Below, piece after piece: positions 1-5,545 of a stretch of DNA of 10,369 nucleotides. The stretch is taken from positions 1 to 10,369 of the forward strand of contig DEPS01000042.1 of assembly GCA_002358875.1 (NCBI GenBank). Reading direction: 5' to 3'. The translations under genes and the position numbers were made by a program. The notes beneath the pieces were generated by a model, which made no database searches, was not told the origin of the DNA, and worked only from the letters and a program-made list of their open reading frames with translations. Position 1 is the stretch's first letter, and every line of letters begins with the position of its first letter. Source of the DNA: Lachnospiraceae bacterium UBA3386. GTDB taxonomy: Bacteria > Bacillota > Clostridia > Lachnospirales > Lachnospiraceae.

Positions 1-26
1 GCTTTTCCCGAAGGAGAAGCCTTTTT
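1..26 (+). terminator. Intrinsic terminator of an upstream plus-strand gene, possibly bidirectional
   Basis: Bases 1-8 (GCTTTTCC) pair with 13-20 (GGAGAAGC), with one T-G wobble and a CGAA loop. A T tract follows at 22-26. Read on the plus strand this is a complete rho-independent terminator for a gene outside the window. Read on the minus strand the same hairpin has a C(UUCG)G loop and lies just after the stop of the surface protein gene, so it may also end that transcript. The minus-strand U tract would lie beyond base 1 and cannot be seen. Confidence 0.7.
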
Positions 27-51
27 CTCATGACACTGCCTGAGACGATAA

Positions 52-3000
52 TTATTTTACCTTTACACTTACAGATTTGGTAAGCCCGTTCCTGGCTGTC
101 ACATAGACGGTGCAGATTCCCGCCTTTTTCGCCGTGATCAGGCCGGATTTGTTAACGGTCGCCACACTGGTGTCGGAAGACCGGTAACGAAGACGCCCGG
201 CATATTTTTTAGGAAGTTCTTTTTTACTTTTGTCCGCAAGGCTGAGCGACGCGCGGATGGCAGCTGTTTTACCGGTCTGCAGGGAATAGGTGTTTTTCGA
301 CAGCGTGATCTTGCCGGCATCTGTGTATTTGCCCGTGCTGCCCGCGCAGAATGCCACGACTGTCCTTCCCAGCTCGGTCTTGCCTTTCCTGGCAACGACA
401 AAGACTTTATAGGGAGCATTGGTTTTGATGGCTTTGCCATTGATCCTGGTGATGGTGACAGGCGTTTTTTTGTTTGCTGCTATAACAGCGGCTGGTTTTT
501 TTGAAAAACCATTGTATTGACAGTATTGCGCATAGATTTCGTAGCTGCCTGCCCCGGAAACTTTCCCATAGCTTACCGTGATTTTTTTACCGGTTTCCTT
601 TGCTTTAAAGCCCTCTCCCAGAAGCATGGAAGCGGAGAGGGTTTTCACCTTTGTTCCTGCGCTTGAACTGGAGGCTGTATGGTTTTTGTCCGCCGCCCTT
701 CGCGTCACGACCGTATAGCTTTTCCCTGATTTAAGTCCTGTGAATAACCCCGATTTCTGCCATGTTTTCCTGCCGCTGATGCGGTACTCCTGGCCGGCTT
801 TAGTGCTGACCTGAATGCTGTACCCGGTAACTTTTGCAGCAGCGGGCGCGGAAGGAGCTTTCCGGGAGGCTTTGGAAATGACAAAGTTTACGCTGGCGTC
901 AGCATTTTCCGCTTTTACCTGAGCTGTATATTTTCCGGCATTTACAGGTGCGGCGCTGGTCGGACCGTAAACCGTTCCGTCTCTGCCGGTATACATTATG
1001 ACATACTGTGAAGGGAAAGCCGACTTTGAATAATCGGCATTCAGAGAAGCCGCCTTCCCTTTCCCGTTATAGGTAAGGCCTGACGGTGCAGCGACCGTCA
1101 GATTAAGGCCCTGTGCGAGATCACATTTTCCGCTTCCCACGCATTTTGCCGTGATGGTATTACCCTTTGACGAATAGGTAAAGCTGTGTATGTGGGGAGG
1201 AACTGCCAGCTTCAGCTCAGCGCCTTCTGTCTGCACGGTATAAGCCGGATTGCCGCTCCTGAACATGTCTTTATAATCGCTGGCTTTTACGGAAGCACTG
1301 CTTCCTGTCGTGAAAACCGCTTCAGGCTGGTTCCATTCCTTGTCTAAAACCCTCACGCTGACCGGCGTCTTGAAGGCAAGTGCGCCCGTGATAGTGACGA
1401 AGCTATCCCTAAGGGCGAAATCGTCATCTATACTGCTGCCGTTTTTATTTTTCCGGTTGCCGGTGATGCCGGGATTGCCTGAAAGAAGGAGAGTGCCGCC
1501 GTCGTTTACGAATACACCGCCGTCGCCTCCATTGCAGGTATTGCCGGTAATGCTTCCGCCGCTCAGGGTGAAAGTGCAGTTATAGGCGTAAACGCCGCTG
1601 CCGTTATAGGCATTGTTTTCGTTGATATTACCGCCTGTCATCGTAAATGTGCAGGCGGAAGCAGCAAACACACCTCCTCCGCCGTTCTGCGCCGTATTGT
1701 TGCTGATAACGCCGCTATTCATGTCGAAAGAGCCTTTTTTGACATACACGCCTGCGCCGACGCCATTGCCGGAAACGTTGTCCCGAATGCATCCGTCATG
1801 AAGGACAAATCTTCCTCCGGTGATGAGCACGCCGCCCCCGCCGCTTTCAGAAGAATTGCCGGCAATGACGCCTCCGTTCATGGTAAAGGCGCCCGCCGCC
1901 ACTTCGACGCCGCATCCGTCCTTGCCTGAGACATGGGTGATCGTTCCCTGGCGATCAATACAGTTAAAAAGATTTAAAACGGCATCCGCGCCGATGTAAA
2001 CGGCCGCTCCATCGCTCTCTCTTTTGATAGTCCTCCCGTTCAGGCACAGGTCGGTAGTGCCAACAGGAACATTCCAGGCTTCAGTCAAAACCACATCTTT
2101 GCTCAGATACCATAAGCCTTCCTTGTTTGGCAGGCTGTTGGAAGCTGTTTTTCCCGAGTCCCCGTACTGTGAAGCAGCCTCCGCGTCAGTCCAGAGCCGG
2201 AAGGTGACTGCTTCACTTCCCTCGCCGTGGGTGTGGAGAGGGATGGCAAGCTTTAGCTCATCCCCTTCAGCCTGTACGTTATACAGGGGATTATCGCTGG
2301 TGAACCTTTCCAGATAAGCGGAAGCCTTGATGGAAGAAGCGCTGCTGTCGGTGAACAGGCCTTCAGGACGATTCCACCCCTCATCCAGAAGGAGCACACC
2401 GATTGGATTATCGTTTGCAAGTTTCCCGTCAATCGTGACAAGGCTTTTTCTTAAAACCAGATTTTCTTCTGTTTTATTCTCATCCTTCTCCGTCTGGTTT
2501 TTGCTGATCTCAGGGCTGCCCGAGAGCAGGAGAGTGCTTCCTTCGTTCAGAAACAGGCCGCCGTTCCCCTTCTTGCAGATGTTGCCTGTGATGCTGCCGC
2601 CGGTCATCTTTACGGAGGCTTTATAGGCATAGACACCGCTCCCGTTGTAGGCGGTGTTGCCGGAGATGGCTCCACCTGTCATGACAAAAGAACAGCCGGT
2701 GCTGACCACGACACCGCCCCCGCCGGCTTCGACAGTATTGCCGCTGATAAGGCCCCCGTTCATGACAAAGTCTCCGGTCATCACATAGACGCCGCCTCCG
2801 ATTTTATCTCCGGTCAGCGTATTGCCGGATATTCTTCCTCCGTCCAGAGTGAAACTTCCTCCGGAAAGCTTTACGCCGCTGCCGGTTTTGCCGCTGGCAT
2901 GCGTAACCAGGCCCTGGGCATTTTCACAGTCAGACAGGATCAATGCCGCGTTTTCGCCGATTAATAGGGCTTCCCCGTCGCTGTCCATAGTAATGCTGTG

Positions 3001-3708
3001 TCCGTTCAGGCAAAGGTTTGTGGTTCCAACGGGGACCGCCCACGTTCCTGTCAGATTCACATCCTTTTCCAGGAACCAGTTTCCTTCCTGTATGGGAAGG
3101 CTGTCGGATGAAGTCCTGGCATTGTTTCCATATTGTGAAGCAGCTTCCGCATCCGTCCACGCCGTGAAAAGGATATTTCCGCCATCCTTAGCGTGGATAT
3201 GATCAGAGGAAGCCATCGTCGGTTCCTCCGTGACTGTTACTGCCGTATCCCTTTCTTCCAGTGTTTCATCTGCATTTTCTGTTTGATTTACTTCTGAATG
3301 TTCTGTTTCCTGTGCTTTTTCAGGGACGGAAGATTCATCCGGCTTCCCGGTTTCCTTCCCTGTCTCAACGGATCCATCCTGAAGAATTCGCCCCGGTTTT
3401 CCGGCTTCTTCCGCTGATTCATCCCTGACTTCTTCCGTAATTCCGGCTTCTGTTACAGCTCCGGCTTCTTCTTTTGTTTCTCCTTTAATGTCCTGTTCAA
3501 TGTCCTGCAGAATCTCCTGTGTTTCTTCTCCAGTATCTACGCATTCTTCATTGATTTCCTCATCAGTGAGAATATTCTCTTCGTAATCCAGAATTTCTTC
3601 TGATGCAATGCTGCTTTGTGCCTGCGCACTGATGCCATTGATCGACATACAGGCAGTCATTGCAAGGATAAAAGATAAAAGAACAGCTATGGATTGTTTT
3701 CGTCTCAT
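52..3708 (-). CDS. Large exported protein with two tandem beta-helix-like modules and C-terminal Ig-like domains
   Basis: An exported surface or extracellular protein of 1218 residues. Residues 1-30 form a signal peptide (basic start, hydrophobic core, likely cut after AQA at 28-30). A Cys at 20 follows MTA, which is a poor lipobox. Residues 31-168 are an acidic, Glu/Thr-rich linker. Two related modules follow (about 171-490 and 493-837), each built of short GGxISGNT / GGGVYV-type rungs typical of right-handed beta-helices. After them come a segment with a YNGKGK motif resembling MBG-type Ig-like domains (about 866-946), Fn3-like stretches (about 950-1125) and a BIG2-like domain (about 1132-1218; SSDTSVATVNKSGLITAKKAG). 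I see no LPXTG motif, SLH domain or C-terminal anchor, so its attachment is unclear. The start at 3708 has AAAGGAG (3714-3720, minus strand) five bases upstream. A role in adhesion or glycan binding is plausible, but no catalytic residues are recognisable. It is divergent from the kinase operon. Confidence 0.93.
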   Translation of the reverse strand: MRRKQSIAVLLSFILAMTACMSINGISAQAQSSIASEEILDYEENILTDEEINEECVDTGEETQEILQDIEQDIKGETKEEAGAVTEAGITEEVRDESAEEAGKPGRILQDGSVETGKETGKPDESSVPEKAQETEHSEVNQTENADETLEERDTAVTVTEEPTMASSDHIHAKDGGNILFTAWTDAEAASQYGNNARTSSDSLPIQEGNWFLEKDVNLTGTWAVPVGTTNLCLNGHSITMDSDGEALLIGENAALILSDCENAQGLVTHASGKTGSGVKLSGGSFTLDGGRISGNTLTGDKIGGGVYVMTGDFVMNGGLISGNTVEAGGGGVVVSTGCSFVMTGGAISGNTAYNGSGVYAYKASVKMTGGSITGNICKKGNGGLFLNEGSTLLLSGSPEISKNQTEKDENKTEENLVLRKSLVTIDGKLANDNPIGVLLLDEGWNRPEGLFTDSSASSIKASAYLERFTSDNPLYNVQAEGDELKLAIPLHTHGEGSEAVTFRLWTDAEAASQYGDSGKTASNSLPNKEGLWYLSKDVVLTEAWNVPVGTTDLCLNGRTIKRESDGAAVYIGADAVLNLFNCIDRQGTITHVSGKDGCGVEVAAGAFTMNGGVIAGNSSESGGGGVLITGGRFVLHDGCIRDNVSGNGVGAGVYVKKGSFDMNSGVISNNTAQNGGGGVFAASACTFTMTGGNINENNAYNGSGVYAYNCTFTLSGGSITGNTCNGGDGGVFVNDGGTLLLSGNPGITGNRKNKNGSSIDDDFALRDSFVTITGALAFKTPVSVRVLDKEWNQPEAVFTTGSSASVKASDYKDMFRSGNPAYTVQTEGAELKLAVPPHIHSFTYSSKGNTITAKCVGSGKCDLAQGLNLTVAAPSGLTYNGKGKAASLNADYSKSAFPSQYVIMYTGRDGTVYGPTSAAPVNAGKYTAQVKAENADASVNFVISKASRKAPSAPAAAKVTGYSIQVSTKAGQEYRISGRKTWQKSGLFTGLKSGKSYTVVTRRAADKNHTASSSSAGTKVKTLSASMLLGEGFKAKETGKKITVSYGKVSGAGSYEIYAQYCQYNGFSKKPAAVIAANKKTPVTITRINGKAIKTNAPYKVFVVARKGKTELGRTVVAFCAGSTGKYTDAGKITLSKNTYSLQTGKTAAIRASLSLADKSKKELPKKYAGRLRYRSSDTSVATVNKSGLITAKKAGICTVYVTARNGLTKSVSVKVK
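1195..2238 (-). repeat. Second beta-helix module of the surface protein
   Basis: Encodes residues of about 491-838. It repeats WTDAEAASQYG exactly (506-516, 322 residues after the first copy). It also repeats VPVGTTDLCLNG, AYNGSGVYAY, GGSITGNT and KLAVP, and is again followed by an HIH triplet (839-841). It is about 25 residues longer than the first module, which suggests an added rung. The three HxH triplets mark the module borders. Confidence 0.8.
2239..3201 (-). repeat. First beta-helix module of the surface protein
   Basis: Encodes residues of about 170-490. The module opens after an HIH triplet (170-172) and WTDAEAASQYG (184-194), then has VPVGTTNLCLNG, several GGxISGNT rungs, AYNGSGVYAY and LLLSGSPEIS. 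It ends in a region containing KLAIP just before the next HTH triplet. The second module repeats these landmarks in the same order, so this is an internal duplication. Only the spaced motifs are strongly conserved, so the duplication is old. Confidence 0.8.
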
Positions 3709-3773
3709 TCAAACTCCTTTCTTTTGGATTCGTCTGCTTCGGCTTTTTGGTAAAAAACCGTCGCCAGGTATTT

Positions 3774-3862
3774 GGTTTTTTTAACCATAGCATATGGTTT
3801 TTTTATTACGTCAAAGTGTTTTCCTTTGTTCATCGAATTGATAATTACATTCGGTTTTTTTA
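3774..3862. repeat. Three exact GGTTTTTTTA boxes in the divergent promoter region
   Basis: The ten-base word GGTTTTTTTA occurs at 3774-3783, 3796-3805 and 3853-3862. The first two are 22 bases apart, about two helical turns. An inverted near-copy, TAAAAAACC, lies at 3751-3759. AACCATA (3783-3789) and TATGGTT (3793-3799) form a perfect inverted repeat around GCA. The second and third boxes sit in the spacers of the minus and plus promoters respectively. They may be a shared regulator site or an A-tract bending element; I do not recognise the binding factor. Confidence 0.5.
3784..3814 (-). promoter_or_regulatory. Candidate promoter for the surface protein gene
   Basis: On the minus strand TTGACG (3814-3809) is followed, after 19 bases, by TATGGT (3789-3784). 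The -35 matches the sigma-A consensus at five of six positions and the -10 at four of six. The spacer is longer than ideal. It would give a leader of about 70 nt before the start at 3708. One copy of the GGTTTTTTTA box (3796-3805) lies inside this spacer. Confidence 0.3.
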
Positions 3863-3866
3863 TAAT
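3838..3866 (+). promoter_or_regulatory. Sigma-A-type promoter of the kinase-NACHT operon
   Basis: TTGATA (3838-3843), a spacer of exactly 17 bases and a perfect TATAAT (3861-3866). Only one of twelve consensus positions differs. Transcription should start near 3873, leaving a leader of about 130 nt before the ATG at 4004. The spacer includes the third GGTTTTTTTA box, whose last two bases overlap the -10, so anything binding that box would block polymerase. Confidence 0.75.
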
Positions 3867-3890
3867 GGAAGCATAAGGAAATATTTGCCG

Positions 3891-3962
3891 ATGCATCTGC
3901 ATATGATCATCAGCCAGGGCTATAACCCTGCTCTGTCCGGCCCGCTCAACGAGATGGGCTGA
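3891..3962 (+). CDS. Possible 23-residue leader peptide
   Basis: A short open frame in the operon leader runs from an ATG at 3891 to a TGA at 3960-3962. AAGGA (3875-3879) lies 11 bases upstream, which is a long spacing and very close to the predicted 5' end of the mRNA. The peptide begins MHLHMIISQG. A small hairpin, CAGGG (3915-3919) with CCCTG (3926-3930), lies within it. It could be a leader peptide, but there is no run of regulatory codons and no clear attenuator, so it may be chance. Confidence 0.2.
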   Translation: MHLHMIISQGYNPALSGPLNEMG

Positions 3963-4003
3963 AAATATGTCAGGTTAATCCCATCAGGAAGGAGCGGCCA
4001 TAA

Positions 4004-5485
4004 ATGTATAATAAAATGAACAGGAATCCCTATATGGATGAAGGCCGCATGACGAAGCTCACAAAGAAAGCCTACAGAACTGCGATCGACGAGATGACAT
4101 CGGTTGAGGATGCCGTGCGTTTTCTCGAGGAGGAGCTTCCGTGCAGGAGCGTATGGAACAGGATCATGAAGTACTCAGCCGGCAGGAACGATCAGGAGAT
4201 GGAGGAGTTCCTCATCACGTGTTTTATGGAAAACCATCCTGAAATGAACAGTGACAGCGAAAGAAGGCGGTTAGATCAATGGAAAGATCCTGAAGAGACA
4301 TCGTCCCTTTTAAAAAAGGATGCAATCGAAATAGCTTTCATTCTCGATCTTAAATACGAGGATGCGGATGATTTTGTTGCCATCCTGTCCGGGGAGAGGC
4401 TGCACAGCAGAAGTCCGGAAGAGATTGTCTTTATTTACGCGCTGCAAAACGGCATAGATTACATGGGTGCTGTGAATCTCTGCGAAAAAATGGAGAAACT
4501 GCTTGAAAAAGCCGAAAACAAAGGCCGGGAGGAACTGCATTTTTCGGATTTTACTCAGCATATGGCGGAAAAGGTAGCTCAGATCCATACAACCGAAGAA
4601 CTGCTGCTGCTTCTTAAAGAGGAGAGGGAGAAGTTCGCGGATTTCCATAACCAGGCTTTCGTCATGTTTGAGGGGATGATGCGGATTCTTGAAGATCCTG
4701 CCAGATTCGCAGGTGTAGACTATGATGTTGAAAGCGGGGAAAAGAAAAGAGTGCTCACGGTCCGGGATATTATACAGGATTACCTGTATGAAGATTCCGT
4801 TCTTAACGCGAAGAGCATCTCCAATAAAACCAGGAAGCTGGCAAAGGCAAAAAAGATCGACAAAAGCGGGCAGTTCATTCTCTCGGAAATCCAGAAAAGG
4901 GTATGCAGCCATTGGCCGGATCAATCAATGATTTCTAATATGAGGTCCAGAAAGGCAGATGTGACAAGGAAGGTACTGATACTTTTATTTCTGGCGACGG
5001 ACGATGGGGATGGAAACCGCTTCGAAGACGGAAATACTGATTTTATGGAGGACTACTTCAACATCATAAAACAGAAAAAAGGTCCCAAAAACCTCCGGAT
5101 GAAAAGCGCGAAAAAGCAGGATAAGGACTTACAGGAACCATCCTGGGAGGAGATGCCGGCCCCGGACGGGATATACCGGGATGGGGACACGCAGTTTTCA
5201 CCAGATGAAAGCCGGCCCGACGGCCTGACGGGAGAAAGCGGCCGGAAGGGGAAGGGCACTGTCGACTTTATAGCTTTTGAGGAGCTCAGAAACCGCATGG
5301 ATCTGATGCTGGCATATTGCGGATTTGCCCCTCTCGATCCCAGAAACCCTTTCGACTGGATCATCATTTACAGCATATGCGTGGAAGATTTTTTAGACAT
5401 TGATGACTATATGAAAAGCATCTTCATGAAAATGTTCGAGGACGCCGGGAAATACAGGCAGTATCTCACGGCCAGGAAAGAATAA
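4004..5485 (+). CDS. Unrecognised 493-residue cytosolic helical protein, first gene of the operon
   Basis: I cannot name this family. There is no signal peptide or clear membrane segment, so it is probably cytosolic. It is charged and predicted helical, with a Gly/Asp/Lys-rich linker at about 360-420. Two related motifs stand out: SGERLHSRSPEEIVFIYALQ (129-148) and CGFAPLDPRNPFDWIIIYSI (439-458). Both have G, then L, then R, then (S/N)P, an acidic residue and a hydrophobic IY tail. The first follows a helix pair (106-128, IAFILDLKYEDADDF) that resembles the HTH-like part of Firmicute proteins found beside Ser/Thr kinases; that resemblance is from memory. The start at 4004 has AAGGAG (3989-3994) nine bases upstream. 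The kinase-NACHT gene follows 60 bases after its stop with no terminator between, so a role as kinase substrate, adaptor or regulator is a reasonable inference. Confidence 0.85.
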   Translation: MYNKMNRNPYMDEGRMTKLTKKAYRTAIDEMTSVEDAVRFLEEELPCRSVWNRIMKYSAGRNDQEMEEFLITCFMENHPEMNSDSERRRLDQWKDPEETSSLLKKDAIEIAFILDLKYEDADDFVAILSGERLHSRSPEEIVFIYALQNGIDYMGAVNLCEKMEKLLEKAENKGREELHFSDFTQHMAEKVAQIHTTEELLLLLKEEREKFADFHNQAFVMFEGMMRILEDPARFAGVDYDVESGEKKRVLTVRDIIQDYLYEDSVLNAKSISNKTRKLAKAKKIDKSGQFILSEIQKRVCSHWPDQSMISNMRSRKADVTRKVLILLFLATDDGDGNRFEDGNTDFMEDYFNIIKQKKGPKNLRMKSAKKQDKDLQEPSWEEMPAPDGIYRDGDTQFSPDESRPDGLTGESGRKGKGTVDFIAFEELRNRMDLMLAYCGFAPLDPRNPFDWIIIYSICVEDFLDIDDYMKSIFMKMFEDAGKYRQYLTARKE

Positions 5486-5545
5486 CAGGCTGTTTTAAGG
5501 CGGCATTCCAGCTGCCTCTGAAGCAAAAGCGGACAGGTAAGAATC

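Noticed and set aside
1440..2900. Recurring short DNA words resembling a repeat array
   Set aside because: They are the codons of the GGxISGNT-type beta-helix rungs. Spacing and sequence vary and the frame stays open, so this is not a CRISPR or other DNA-level array.
52..3708. Surface protein as a fourth member of the kinase-NACHT system
   Set aside because: It is divergently transcribed and of a common surface-protein type. Only the shared intergenic boxes hint at a link, so I kept it as a neighbour.
4310..4924. Minus-strand open frame of 204 codons
   Set aside because: It lies fully inside the 493-residue plus-strand gene, and its product has no coherent domain. The plus-strand frame has a good ribosome site and operon context.
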